The translations under genes and the position numbers were made by a program. The notes below the pieces were generated by a model. That model saw only the letters and a list, made by a program, of their open reading frames with translations, was not told where the DNA came from and did no database searches. Positions 18,301 through 26,471 of a DNA stretch of 64,000 nucleotides are shown one piece after another. The stretch's first letter is position 1; each line of letters starts with the position of its first letter. This DNA is from CAYTPI01 sp964439625 (GTDB taxonomy: Bacteria; Chloroflexota; Anaerolineae; Aggregatilineales; UBA3940): the NCBI GenBank assembly GCA_964439625.1, contig CAYTPI010000006.1, positions 62,001 to 126,000 of the forward strand, read 5' to 3'.

Positions 18301-18637
18301 AGATGAAGCCCGACAAGAAACCAGCTGACATTGCGGGGATACGCCCAAAACGAATAGCAAGGATAAAGATCGGGAAGAAACCTAGTAAGGTAATGGGCTG
18401 TGTCGTATTCAGCGTTGGGAGTGTAAGCCCAAATAGGGATGCACTGAAGCCACTGGTCAGTAGGAGCAAGGCCCATCGTTGAATATCTTGGCGGGTCAGT
18501 TGTTGAAGTTGAAGCAGGGACACAGCCACGGTTGCTACGGAGACCACCCAGAAAGCGAAGAGGGCAATCACAGAAGGGATTGTGGAAACGAAATACACTG
18601 TCGGTTGAGATTGAAATAGCAGCCAATCGACCTTCAT
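15368..18637 (-). CDS. Large membrane sensor histidine kinase (TM–Cache–HAMP–GAF–PAS–HisKA–HATPase)
   Basis: 1089 residues. Residues 1-215 hold about seven transmembrane helices of a MASE/5TM-like sensor. After another helix (about 240-262) an external Cache-like domain (270-500) begins VNQMERDARNAANSIPFFIE, and a further helix follows. A HAMP domain (RVTEPIEQLSTAVGEISAGN), a GAF domain, a PAS domain (VLDSTADGMIVTDQDGHILLF) and the kinase core come next. The phospho-acceptor is His in MVSHDLRSPLTFMRG; the ATPase shows NLVNNAIKYGG, TDDGIGI and GTGLGLALVRAI. It senses an unknown signal and phosphorylates an unlinked response regulator. mutL is immediately downstream, the methyltransferase 62 nt upstream. 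Confidence 0.9.
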   Translation of the reverse strand: MKVDWLLFQSQPTVYFVSTIPSVIALFAFWVVSVATVAVSLLQLQQLTRQDIQRWALLLLTSGFSASLFGLTLPTLNTTQPITLLGFFPIFILAIRFGRIPAMSAGFLSGFIWMLFGTSRVTASFEMLLFAAVMGLFLHQRYLGRLATFLRDPAFAGLLSIVFVLWPLNLLGLLTTNAAGITNSVEQVLTEALSLLAANLFMGVITVCCLAVIRALRPEWLKPRNPALIAPPWQTRLRQRVLLVLLPLTVGAIFLLVGTVSLTSYAVATQLVVNQMERDARNAANSIPFFIEIGQGLIRDLAAEETFQRQASPQRTAELNAGLRSVPFFEQLILLDAELNILEDTATSDFPLTDAELERAELAIVSNIPGEVIVFNNTENTAATVSFIAPITDEAERVIVGRATLDDNPMLAPVARALALGSFEASEGFLINEQGTILFHPSRPDLNQDIFSREDLLLLDIPRSSGQTFRQRLADGSTQLLYILPITGRSDWFVVISVPNIVVINLAAQIAVPTLLLMIALTALGLTVAILGVQRVTEPIEQLSTAVGEISAGNLDTVVTVAGNDEIGRLGIGFDEMRLRLKGRIMELERLLRVTQGVSSSLELFRVVPPILGSAIDVTSALTARIALRQDDVQIQRYTSGKSTPEIAALDAPLIDLVERQGIIVISQLQRATGTLDQEIVPEELAALLAFPLRSERAFLGVMWVGYRETQIFEEEEISFLRTLAGQAAASASNALLFSEAQEGRAQLQTVLDSTADGMIVTDQDGHILLFNPAAETYLGIDATSAQGAPAAEVIEQKELVKLLTNLQEPVAELEIPGANSSVILVNTSTIITEGSISGRVAVLRDITAIKELDSIKTVFLRMVSHDLRSPLTFMRGYISILPMMGQLNDKQMEALAKIDAGIDYISEMTQRLTHLSRLTFGEEAELEYALIDVEEIIHDIISQLSNITSDTDATIQVHSQPNIPLFYADYMLYRQAIFNLVNNAIKYGGEGCHIDIHIEVADDFVSVSVTDDGIGIREDDQARLFEAFYRVPQREGEVIRPEGTGLGLALVRAITEAHGGQLNVQSTYGEGSTFSISFPIRTTAQVSA

Positions 18638-18699
18638 CTGCTTCGCATCTGCATTGTTAAATGAATTTAATTTTCAACGTATAAATTATAACACACACC

Positions 18700-19620
18700 T
18701 CAACCTTCTTCTGACGGTATGCGTCCGATGTAATCAAGTTGATGGGCGATATATAGAAGCTCCCCCTTTTCAATCTGTTGATGGCGTGCTTCAGCCCAGT
18801 GTTCGAGGTCATTCGGTTTAATGGTGTCTGTTGTGCGAAGCGCACGATACACCGTTTGGACAATAAAGTGAAGGAAATAGGCTTCATCGCTTGGATAGCG
18901 CTGATTGATAGGATGAATAACCCAATCTGAGCTGCCCATTGACATGATGTTAGCGCCTAAAGCATTGAGTACAGAGAAAAGTTGGCGTCCCGCGCTACGC
19001 CCTCCGGTCGATTGTCCTTCAAACCGACGATTGTCCATTGTTTGATGATAGGCTTCAGCGATTTCAACATCTAATTGCGGATTAATAGGCGGCTCAAACA
19101 GGGTGAGACCATCGAAGTTAATTGAAAAATAAAACAGACCGCCTGGCTTTAGAAGACTAAACAATGTTGAGACAGCAGGCTTGAGTGGGAGTAAGTCAAG
19201 AAAAGCGTTGGCAATAACAATGTCGAATTGTTGAGCGGCACTTTTAGAGAATGAGGCTAAGTCTGTGGGAATTAGCTTAAGTTCTACAACGACCTCGTTA
19301 GAAGTAAAACGACCTCCGGCTTGTTCCCAGTTAAAGCTTTTAGCCTGATTACTGATATATGTTCTTGCGTATGCAATATTGTCGGGTTGTTCATCAACTA
19401 ATGTATAAGAAGCCTGCTTTAAGAAGGCGCGTTGTGCCAACAGCCTTGTAAACATCGTCCCGATTCCTCCCCCCATTTCTAAGACATTTAAGTGTTCGGA
19501 ATGATGTTGCATAACTGAAAGAAGTAACCGCCAAACATACGGATTTAGTGCTTTATCGTCGGCTGTTTTTTTTGAAAGAAGATAGCGATGAAAGGAATTA
19601 TAGTTGTTGGTTGCGCTCAA
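18700..19620 (-). CDS. Class I SAM-dependent methyltransferase-like protein
   Basis: 306 residues from a TTG at 19620; the start is uncertain because no clear ribosome site precedes it. Motif I is VLEMGGGIGTMFTRLL, the acidic strand-2 residue is in YTLVDEQPDN, and motif IV is FDIVIANAFLDLLP followed by LKPGGLFYFSINFDG. The C-terminal half has a family-specific EGQSTGGRSAGRQLF and an unusual length, so the substrate is not evident. It is divergent from the CDP-alcohol phosphotransferase operon that starts at 19853 and could share its control region, which makes a role in the same pathway possible but unproven. Confidence 0.78.
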   Translation of the reverse strand: MSATNNYNSFHRYLLSKKTADDKALNPYVWRLLLSVMQHHSEHLNVLEMGGGIGTMFTRLLAQRAFLKQASYTLVDEQPDNIAYARTYISNQAKSFNWEQAGGRFTSNEVVVELKLIPTDLASFSKSAAQQFDIVIANAFLDLLPLKPAVSTLFSLLKPGGLFYFSINFDGLTLFEPPINPQLDVEIAEAYHQTMDNRRFEGQSTGGRSAGRQLFSVLNALGANIMSMGSSDWVIHPINQRYPSDEAYFLHFIVQTVYRALRTTDTIKPNDLEHWAEARHQQIEKGELLYIAHQLDYIGRIPSEEG

Positions 19621-19852
19621 AGTCGGTAGCCTTATACATTAAAAGTTAATTAAATTATTTATCTCTTAGTAGGGTAAAACATTTCAAATTCGCGTCGTCT
19701 GAGGGAATTTAAATGTATTTCGATTAAAAGGTCGCTAAAACGAGTGCAGACATTAGGTACTCTGTGCCTGGCTAGCCTACTTCATAATGCGCTGTTTTTT
19801 ACCCCTATCAGAGCATGAAAACGAATACTAAGTTTAGGAAACACCTCTAGAA

Positions 19853-21031
19853 ATGCGAGGTGCTTTGGGAGTCTTTAACTTGCAAGTCAGGGTACAACCA
19901 AATTTTCACGTAGCGTTAGCGAGTCTTAGGCGGGTATGGGCCTTGGTCTTGATTGCATTTGTGTTGGTACTTTCTGCTACTTTTGTTTTACTTACTAGGC
20001 TAATGTCACCGCAGTTGGCTGTTCAGTGGGTGATGCAAGCAACTATCGTCTCGACGATCCAACTGATTCTACTGTGGTTGGGCCTTGAGAAAAATCGACA
20101 GGATCAACAAAGCCCGCTGAAATCTGATATTGGCGCGGGTAATACGGTCACTTTAGTGCGCGGTCTTCTTTTGAGTATGGTTGCTGGGTTTCTATTTATA
20201 CCTTGGCCTGATAGCTGGTTGGCTTGGGTGCCTAGCCTACTCTATGCGTTTACTGTAATCGCAGATTACCTTGACGGTTATGTGGCACGCATCACGAATA
20301 ACACCACGCAGCTTGGTGCGTATCTTGATATGGAATATGATGTGCTTGGTATGATAATCGCGCCACTATTAGCTGTTTGGTATGGACAATTACCGATGTG
20401 GTATTTAGCAGCAAGTGGCCTGCGATATATGTTTGTTGTTGTTAAGTGGGCTTATAAAAATCAAGATAAGCAGCTACACGAAATAAACGACAGTCTATTG
20501 AGGAGAATGGTTGCCGGTGTCCAGATGATCTTCGTGTTCATTGTGCTAGCTCCAGTGTACCAAGCCCCAGAGACGCACATTGCTGCTGGCGTTGTTCTCG
20601 TCCCATTGATATTGAGTTTTGGGCGTGACTTACTCGTGATGACGGGTCAGCTAGATGTAACAAGTAACCTGTATAACGATCTAGCCAACTTCATTAACAC
20701 ATGGGTATTCGGTAAACTTGCTGCCTTATTGAGAATTATTACTGTTGGTAGCCTAGTTATGTTGCTCGTAGCTTACGGTGATGTGTTCTCGACGCTAACG
20801 GCTCTCTCTCTGATGATGATAAGCGGCCTGCTATTGTCTGGAACAATAACACGCTTGGCTGCAATTGCTGCAGCGCTAATGGTGGGTTTGATAATTCAGG
20901 TAGTCGGATTGAATGGGGTAACCATCACAATATTGGTGGGTAGTTTGCTATTGCTTGTCACTGGTGGCGGACGGTGGGTGCTATGGCAACCTGAGGATGC
21001 CTTCTTCTTACAAAGGGGTGGTACCAGTTGA
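19853..21031 (+). CDS. CDP-alcohol phosphatidyltransferase-family membrane protein
   Basis: 392 residues, much longer than usual phosphatidyltransferases (about 200). The catalytic signature D-x2-DG-x2-AR-x8-G-x3-D-x3-D is complete in DYLDGYVARITNNTTQLG continuing to AYLDMEYDV. Many hydrophobic helices surround it. The enzyme moves a phospho-alcohol from a CDP-linked donor onto an acceptor alcohol, as in phospholipid headgroup synthesis; the alcohol is unknown. An extra C-terminal block of about four helices (RIITVGSLVMLLVAYGDVF onward) is not part of the core domain. It is the first gene of a five-gene operon and its stop overlaps the next start (TTGA). Confidence 0.82.
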   Translation: MRGALGVFNLQVRVQPNFHVALASLRRVWALVLIAFVLVLSATFVLLTRLMSPQLAVQWVMQATIVSTIQLILLWLGLEKNRQDQQSPLKSDIGAGNTVTLVRGLLLSMVAGFLFIPWPDSWLAWVPSLLYAFTVIADYLDGYVARITNNTTQLGAYLDMEYDVLGMIIAPLLAVWYGQLPMWYLAASGLRYMFVVVKWAYKNQDKQLHEINDSLLRRMVAGVQMIFVFIVLAPVYQAPETHIAAGVVLVPLILSFGRDLLVMTGQLDVTSNLYNDLANFINTWVFGKLAALLRIITVGSLVMLLVAYGDVFSTLTALSLMMISGLLLSGTITRLAAIAAALMVGLIIQVVGLNGVTITILVGSLLLLVTGGGRWVLWQPEDAFFLQRGGTS

Positions 21032-22050
21032 GCACTTCTGATCCTATGAAGCGTGCTAGAAAGCGCTGGCGCTGGTTGCTGTGGGTTTTACCCGTTGGCC
21101 TGCTGGCATGGACGCTGGCGCGGATTGAGATCGCCGATGTTGTGCGCGTTCTCCAGCGAGTGACACCGTTGGAATTAGTCTTATTATTGACTCTGAACAT
21201 TGGTGTGCTTGCAACATTTAGTGGGCGCTGGTGGAGTGTGCTACAGGGTCAAGGGAATAATGTCTCGTATTGGCGCGTTGCCTTGTACCGGCTCATGGGT
21301 GCGGGAGTCAGTTATTTTACGCCAGGGCCGCACGTCGGGGGCGAGCCATTGCAAGTTGTGCTGTTACAAGAGCGCGCAGGGGTGGTGCCCAGCGCAGCAA
21401 TTAGTTCAGTAACGGCTGATAAGCTGCTTGAACTGTTAAGCAATGCCACTATGTTGCTGTTTGGGTGCGCCGTTGTCTTGCATGTTGGTGTATTACCAAC
21501 AATCAGTGTGAGTACTTTAGTATTGCCGCTGCTGTTGATGTGTTTGCCTATCGTTCTGATGATTTTGCTTTGGCGCGGGCAGAAACCTGTTTCGTCTTTG
21601 TTCGGTCTGCTGCCAGAGCAACTGGCACCGGCTAACCGCATGCACAAGGTGCGTGAAGTGATCGAACAGACTGAAGGAATACTGGTACGTTTGTATCAGG
21701 AACAGCCCAAAGCGATTCTGGTGGCTGTTGCATTTTCACTATTGAGTTGGGTTGGTATTGGTGTGGAGTACTGGTTAGCTACCAGTTTGCTTGGGCTTCG
21801 TCTGCCTGTAATTGACGTGATTATTATGCTGACAGCAGCTCGCATTGCTATCTTGTTACCATCGCCGGGGGGGTTGGGGACGTATGAAGCAAGCCAAGTT
21901 CTCATATTTGGCGTGTTAGAGTATGACCCAGCCGTTGCTCTTGCATTGAGTTTGCTTGTCCGTGGAAGAGATCTCCTATTTATGGGCATTGGGTTGGTAC
22001 TCGCGGCATATTCAATACACACAGCTAAGATTTTCGGAAGAGTTATTTGA
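21028..22050 (+). CDS. Lysylphosphatidylglycerol-synthase/flippase-type transmembrane protein (UPF0104 family)
   Basis: 340 residues, TTG start overlapping the previous stop by 4 nt with AAGGGG upstream. About eight transmembrane helices. The family motif PSPGGLGTYEASQVLIFG is clear, as is the N-terminal TPLELVLLLTLNIGVL and TPGPHVGGEPLQV. In MprF the corresponding part flips lipids; stand-alone members occur beside glycolipid and phospholipid genes. There is no aminoacyl-transferase domain here. Because it is translationally coupled to a CDP-alcohol phosphotransferase, moving that enzyme's lipid product across the membrane is a reasonable inference. Confidence 0.82.
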   Translation: MSTSDPMKRARKRWRWLLWVLPVGLLAWTLARIEIADVVRVLQRVTPLELVLLLTLNIGVLATFSGRWWSVLQGQGNNVSYWRVALYRLMGAGVSYFTPGPHVGGEPLQVVLLQERAGVVPSAAISSVTADKLLELLSNATMLLFGCAVVLHVGVLPTISVSTLVLPLLLMCLPIVLMILLWRGQKPVSSLFGLLPEQLAPANRMHKVREVIEQTEGILVRLYQEQPKAILVAVAFSLLSWVGIGVEYWLATSLLGLRLPVIDVIIMLTAARIAILLPSPGGLGTYEASQVLIFGVLEYDPAVALALSLLVRGRDLLFMGIGLVLAAYSIHTAKIFGRVI

Positions 22051-22689
22051 ATGAATGGCCCATTTTTATCCGTAACAAGAGTCTCTGAGGCTCGTATTCC
22101 AACGCAGTTTGGTGATTTTCAACTGCTACTCTATCAAAATTCATTTGATGAAAAAGAACATATGGCAATCGTTCAGGGTGATGTGCAAGGTGGCGGTAAT
22201 GTTCTAGTGCGAGTGCACTCTGAATGCTTTACAGGCGACGTGCTTGGCTCTAAACGGTGTGACTGTGGGGAGCAGCTTGAGGCCTCGATGCGATTAATTA
22301 GCGAGGTTGAGAATGGGGTCATCCTTTATTTGCGCCAAGAGGGGCGTGGAATCGGCTTGGTAGACAAACTGAAGGCCTACCAGCTACAAGATGCTGGGTA
22401 CGATACAGTAGATGCGAACTTGATGCTGGGACATGAAGCGGATGAGAGAGATTATACGGTGGCGGCATTAATGCTCGAGGAAATGGGAATTGAGTCAATA
22501 AAGTTGTTGACGAATAACCCCGCCAAAATAGAAGGACTGGAGGCACTTGGTGTTTCTGTTTTAACGCGGCAGCCGCTGATCATTCCGCCGAATAAAGATA
22601 ATCTATTTTACCTACAGACCAAGGCTGCCCGAATGCGCCATCAGCTGCCGATTGATCGGGTTGACGCGTTAAAACAAACAAGTAGTTGA
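22051..22689 (+). CDS. ribA: GTP cyclohydrolase II
   Basis: 212 residues. It opens the GTP imidazole ring to give 2,5-diamino-6-ribosylamino-pyrimidinone 5'-phosphate, formate and pyrophosphate. The zinc ligands are in ECFTGDVLGSKRCDCG, the substrate loop is LRQEGRGIGLVDKLKAY, and ADERDYTVAA and LLTNNPAKIEGL complete the family pattern. The tyrosine that matches E. coli Tyr105 is present (KLKAYQLQD), so the ordinary product is expected. It begins directly after the preceding stop. RibB, RibE and RibH are absent here, so this may be a specialised paralogue rather than the housekeeping riboflavin enzyme. Confidence 0.93.
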   Translation: MNGPFLSVTRVSEARIPTQFGDFQLLLYQNSFDEKEHMAIVQGDVQGGGNVLVRVHSECFTGDVLGSKRCDCGEQLEASMRLISEVENGVILYLRQEGRGIGLVDKLKAYQLQDAGYDTVDANLMLGHEADERDYTVAALMLEEMGIESIKLLTNNPAKIEGLEALGVSVLTRQPLIIPPNKDNLFYLQTKAARMRHQLPIDRVDALKQTSS

Positions 22690-22692
22690 CCT

Positions 22693-23370
22693 GTGTCTGC
22701 AATAATCCAAAAATGGATTGACGACTTGCCGAAACTGGCAGCAGAACATGCAGCAGCGGCCCGTAGGCCGCTGTTTACGATCACTTACGCTCAGAGCATC
22801 AATGGTGCTATTGCTGCACGACAGGGCCACCCAACGGTAATCAGCGGCGATGAGACGATGACCCTGACACACAAACTGCGCCATGCTCATGATGCCATTC
22901 TCGTCGGTGTTGGCACAGTCTTATCAGATGATCCGCAGCTTACGGCACGGGTAGATGGCCTTGAGACAGATAACCCACGCCCGTTGATCTTAGACACCTC
23001 ATTGCGTACACCTGTCGATGCGCGTGTTTTGCGGAATCCAGATGCGGTAATTTTTACAGCAAACGCCGCTCGGATGACCAGGGCCACTTGCATTCAAGTG
23101 GCGACAGATGATGTGGGGCGGCTTGATTTACATCAGGTAGCGAATAGTACTTACGAATTGGGTATCCATAGTGTGATGGTAGAAGGCGGTTCTCGTGTGA
23201 TCAGTAGTTTCCTCAAGGCCGGCCTAGGCGATTGGGCTGTGGTTACGATTGCACCAGTTTTCCTTGACGGTTACAGTGTGTTATCTGCTAGCAATGGGCA
23301 AATGGTTAAGTTGAAGCACGTGCAGTATCAACAAGTTGGGGCTGATATGCTCGTTTGGGGAGTGCTGTGA
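22693..23370 (+). CDS. RibD-type pyrimidine reductase (reductase domain only)
   Basis: 225 residues, GTG start 3 nt after ribA. The RibD C-terminal fold is seen in ITYAQSINGAIAA, HKLRHAHDAILVGVGTVLSDDPQLTAR, PRPLILDTSLRTP and VMVEGGSRVISSFLKAGL. The family uses NADPH to reduce the ribosyl group of the RibA product to ribityl. No N-terminal deaminase domain is attached, so it resembles fungal/archaeal RIB7-type enzymes that act before deamination. Its position right after ribA supports use of the RibA product. It overlaps the next gene by 4 nt (GTGA). Confidence 0.88.
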   Translation: MSAIIQKWIDDLPKLAAEHAAAARRPLFTITYAQSINGAIAARQGHPTVISGDETMTLTHKLRHAHDAILVGVGTVLSDDPQLTARVDGLETDNPRPLILDTSLRTPVDARVLRNPDAVIFTANAARMTRATCIQVATDDVGRLDLHQVANSTYELGIHSVMVEGGSRVISSFLKAGLGDWAVVTIAPVFLDGYSVLSASNGQMVKLKHVQYQQVGADMLVWGVL

Positions 23371-24407
23371 TTAACCGGCAATCCGTGGTGTTTGGTGCGA
23401 AAGAAACAGTCGTGGTGCGGGACGAGCAGACGCGCCCCCCACGACCAGGCGAGGCCTTGGTTGAAACACTAGCATCAGCCATTAGCCCAGGAACAGAAAT
23501 GCTGATCTTCCGGGGGCAAGCACCCAAGCAGCTAAACGCTGATGCGACAATCAAAGCATTACAAGGCGGATTGGCATTCCCAGTCAAGTATGGATACACC
23601 ACTGTGGGCCGCGTGGTTGAAGTTGCTCAAAACTCGGATGAGACATGGCTCGGAAAGACTGTCTTTGGGTTCAACCCGCACGAAACGAAATATGTGTCGG
23701 ATATCGCGGGTCTATTGCCCCTACCCACGAGCGTCAGCGTAGAAGATGCCCTCTTCTACTCGAATATGGAAACAGCTGTCACCTTTATGTTGGACGGCGC
23801 ACCGTTGATCGGGGAGCAGGTTATGGTGTTTGGTCAAGGTGTGGTCGGGTTACTGACGACAGCGCTGCTTGCAACATACCCCCTAGCGCGATTAATTACG
23901 GCAGATCGCTATCCGTTCCGGCGCGAAACCTCACATGAACTAGGAGCAGATGTCAGCTTGGATCCGAGTTTGCCAGATTTTCTTGCACAACTGCGCGATT
24001 TGTTGCAGGGTGACCGAGTCTATGAAGGGGCCGACCTCACTTATGAATTATCGGGTGCGCCTCAGGCTCTCGATGATGCTATCGCAGTGACAGGATTTCA
24101 TGGACGAGTCGTCATCGGGTCGTGGTACGGCAAGAAAAAGGTCAAACTTGACCTTGGCGGCGCATTTCACCGCAGCCGCATCAGCTTGATCAGCAGTCAA
24201 GTTAGTACGCTTAATCCAATAGTCACAGGACGTTGGGATCGGGCACGCCGCACTCAAACCGTTTGGCAGATGATCCGGCTTATTGAACCGGCGCAGTTGA
24301 TCACGCATCGCTTTCCGATCAAGGCGGCTGAGGATGCTTATGCCGTTCTTAGTGAAAGGCCGGAAACTGCGCTTCAAGTGATATTTGAGTATGGTCAGGA
24401 TTATTGA
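23367..24407 (+). CDS. Medium-chain dehydrogenase/reductase, BchC-like, without catalytic-zinc ligands
   Basis: 346 residues from the GTG at 23367, which overlaps the previous stop (GTGA); a TTG at 23355 is also possible. MDR fold: an N-terminal GroES-like part with ASAISPGTEMLIFRG and VKYGYTTVGRVVEV, then a Rossmann domain with VMVFGQGVVGLLTTALL (nucleotide-binding turn) and ITADRYPFRRE. The usual catalytic Cys (before the GTE segment) is Ser and the second zinc Cys cluster is absent, as in BchC-type oxidoreductases. The substrate is unknown; coupling with ribA and the reductase suggests a pyrimidine- or pterin-derived compound. Last gene of the operon. Confidence 0.78.
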   Translation: MINRQSVVFGAKETVVVRDEQTRPPRPGEALVETLASAISPGTEMLIFRGQAPKQLNADATIKALQGGLAFPVKYGYTTVGRVVEVAQNSDETWLGKTVFGFNPHETKYVSDIAGLLPLPTSVSVEDALFYSNMETAVTFMLDGAPLIGEQVMVFGQGVVGLLTTALLATYPLARLITADRYPFRRETSHELGADVSLDPSLPDFLAQLRDLLQGDRVYEGADLTYELSGAPQALDDAIAVTGFHGRVVIGSWYGKKKVKLDLGGAFHRSRISLISSQVSTLNPIVTGRWDRARRTQTVWQMIRLIEPAQLITHRFPIKAAEDAYAVLSERPETALQVIFEYGQDY

Positions 24408-24419
24408 CCAACTCATTAG

Positions 24420-24428
24420 TGGTACAAT
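24420..24428 (+). promoter_or_regulatory. Candidate extended -10 element for the M1 peptidase
   Basis: TGGTACAAT, an extended -10-like box 49 nt before the peptidase start. No good -35 box at standard spacing. The same nonamer occurs before the PRTase gene at 54442. Confidence 0.3.
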
Positions 24429-24476
24429 CCATGCCACGGTGTAAACGCTACCTGTGCTCATTTAAGGGGCAAGCTC

Positions 24477-26390
24477 GTGATGGGAATTAGAAAATTAGCT
24501 GGGCGTGTGATGTTGTTCACTATGCTGACGACAACAAGTTTGGCTTGTGCGGCTCTCCAGCCAGATAGTTATGACTCAGTCGATATCGTTGCAACATTGT
24601 CACCAGAGGAAAATACCGCCGAACCCACTGGTGATACGCAGGAAGAAGACGATCAAGACGCTGTGGTACCACAGCCGACACTGGCGTCCAGCGGTGCCAC
24701 AGGTGACGCAACCCCGCCGCCAACGTCCGATTTGCTCCTCGACGCCGTTACATCAGATGGTGTCGGTGCGGAGGGTATTGGCGATAATTACTTCCCAGAG
24801 TTAGGTAACGGCGGCTACGACGTTGTGCGCTACATACTTGACCTAGATGTTGACCTTGAACAAAACACAATCTCCGGAATCGCAACGATTGATATGATCA
24901 CTTTGCAAGCTCTAGAGCGCTTTAACCTTGAGCTGTATGGGTTCGACATCAGTGCGATTGAGGTGAACGGCGAGGTGGCGTCATTTGAGCGTGAGCAACC
25001 CGAGATCATGATTACCCCGGCAGAGCCACTAGCGGCTGATGAGGACGTGGTTGTCGAAATTCAGTATGGTGGTGTGCCTGGTGAAAACGTGCCGGACGAT
25101 CTACCACTGTATTCACAGGGGTGGACAAACTACGGAACTGGTGTGCTGGTAGCAGGTGAGCCAACCGGTGCTTCGTCATGGTTTCCCGTTAATGAGCACC
25201 CAATTGATAAAGCCTTTTACACCTACCAAATTACGGTGGAAAAGCCGTTGGTTGTCGCTGCGAACGGTTTCCTTATGGATACAATCGACGAGGGCAACAC
25301 AATTACGTATGTATGGGAGATGAATGAACCGACGGCGAGTTATCTGACGACAGTCGCTATCGGTGAGTTCGGCGTTGAACGGTCAGAAAGTTCAAACGGT
25401 ATTCCTGTACGCAACTATTTTGCCAGCGGTCTGCCTGAGTCAACGATTAATAACTTTGCGCGCCAACCCGAGATGATCGACTATTTTGAAACGATTTTCG
25501 GTCCTTATCCTTATGAAGTTTATGGTTCGGTTGTGCATGGTGAACCGCTCAATTTCGCGCTGGAAACAAACACGATGTCAGTGTTTGGCAGTAGTTTTAC
25601 TGATGAAAGTGTCGTTGCGCATGAACTAGCACATCATTGGTTTGGCAACAGCCTGAGCCCGGCGGCGTGGCAGTACATTTGGTTGAATGAGGGTTTTGCA
25701 ACGTATGCCAGCACACTTTGGGTTGAATACTTGGATGGGCGTGAAGCGGCTGAAGACGAGATGCGTCAGGTTTATGCATCGCTGGCGGCGCCGGTGCCGC
25801 CGTTCATTATTCCGAAGGAAGACTTAGTGGCAGGTATTCAAGATTTACCATATGACATTGGGCAAAAGGATACGTTATCTCCGCAGGATGTTGAAGATGC
25901 CCTGACCGCCCTACTCGGTGATGTTTTGTCTGGGGAGGAAATCGCAGCGTTGGTTCCTTCAGAGGATATTCCTGCGGTGGAACTGGGGTTAGTCGTTGAG
26001 CAAGTTGCGCTAGAAGACATTCTGTTGAACGAACGCAAGTTAGACGATTTTTACAATGCCGTTGGGTTGGGCACTTTAACGAGCGGCGTGTTAATCGGCG
26101 ATCCGAGTGGGGAGAGTTTATTTAACGGAAATGTCTATCAACGCGGAGCGCTAACCTTACACGCGTTGCGATCCAAGATTGGGGACGAGGCTTTCTTCGA
26201 TACGCTTCGAGCCTACACAGAGCGCTATGAGGATGGTAATGTGACCACTGAGGATTTTCAGGGTATCGCCGAAGAGATAAGCGACGAAGACTTGGATGAC
26301 TTTTTCGAAGCATGGTTGTTCACTGATGAGACGCCCGACATTCCTGAGCTGGATCTGTACGCGGCAGACTTTCAGCCAGAGGTTGAGTAA
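24477..26390 (+). CDS. M1-family (aminopeptidase N-like) metallopeptidase, exported
   Basis: 637 residues; GTG at 24477 or ATG at 24480 are both possible after AAGGGG. A signal sequence with a lipoprotein-like cysteine (LTTTSLACAA) is followed by an acidic, Thr/Pro-rich stalk. The N-terminal beta domain of M1 enzymes comes next, then the zinc site HELAHHWFGN (His382, His386) with the third ligand in LNEGFATYA (Glu405), at the standard 18-residue spacing. The family's usual substrate-recognition GAMEN is replaced by EPLNFALETNTMS, a common variant. About 100 residues at 460-560 (LSPQDVEDALTALL) are an insertion. It probably digests peptides outside the membrane. Confidence 0.88.
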   Translation: MMGIRKLAGRVMLFTMLTTTSLACAALQPDSYDSVDIVATLSPEENTAEPTGDTQEEDDQDAVVPQPTLASSGATGDATPPPTSDLLLDAVTSDGVGAEGIGDNYFPELGNGGYDVVRYILDLDVDLEQNTISGIATIDMITLQALERFNLELYGFDISAIEVNGEVASFEREQPEIMITPAEPLAADEDVVVEIQYGGVPGENVPDDLPLYSQGWTNYGTGVLVAGEPTGASSWFPVNEHPIDKAFYTYQITVEKPLVVAANGFLMDTIDEGNTITYVWEMNEPTASYLTTVAIGEFGVERSESSNGIPVRNYFASGLPESTINNFARQPEMIDYFETIFGPYPYEVYGSVVHGEPLNFALETNTMSVFGSSFTDESVVAHELAHHWFGNSLSPAAWQYIWLNEGFATYASTLWVEYLDGREAAEDEMRQVYASLAAPVPPFIIPKEDLVAGIQDLPYDIGQKDTLSPQDVEDALTALLGDVLSGEEIAALVPSEDIPAVELGLVVEQVALEDILLNERKLDDFYNAVGLGTLTSGVLIGDPSGESLFNGNVYQRGALTLHALRSKIGDEAFFDTLRAYTERYEDGNVTTEDFQGIAEEISDEDLDDFFEAWLFTDETPDIPELDLYAADFQPEVE

Positions 26391-26471
26391 CTACTGTCTG
26401 TACGCATTTGAAAGAACGTTGCTGCCACCGGACACTGGTCTGCATTGGTATTGGAAGGATACGCTTAATCT

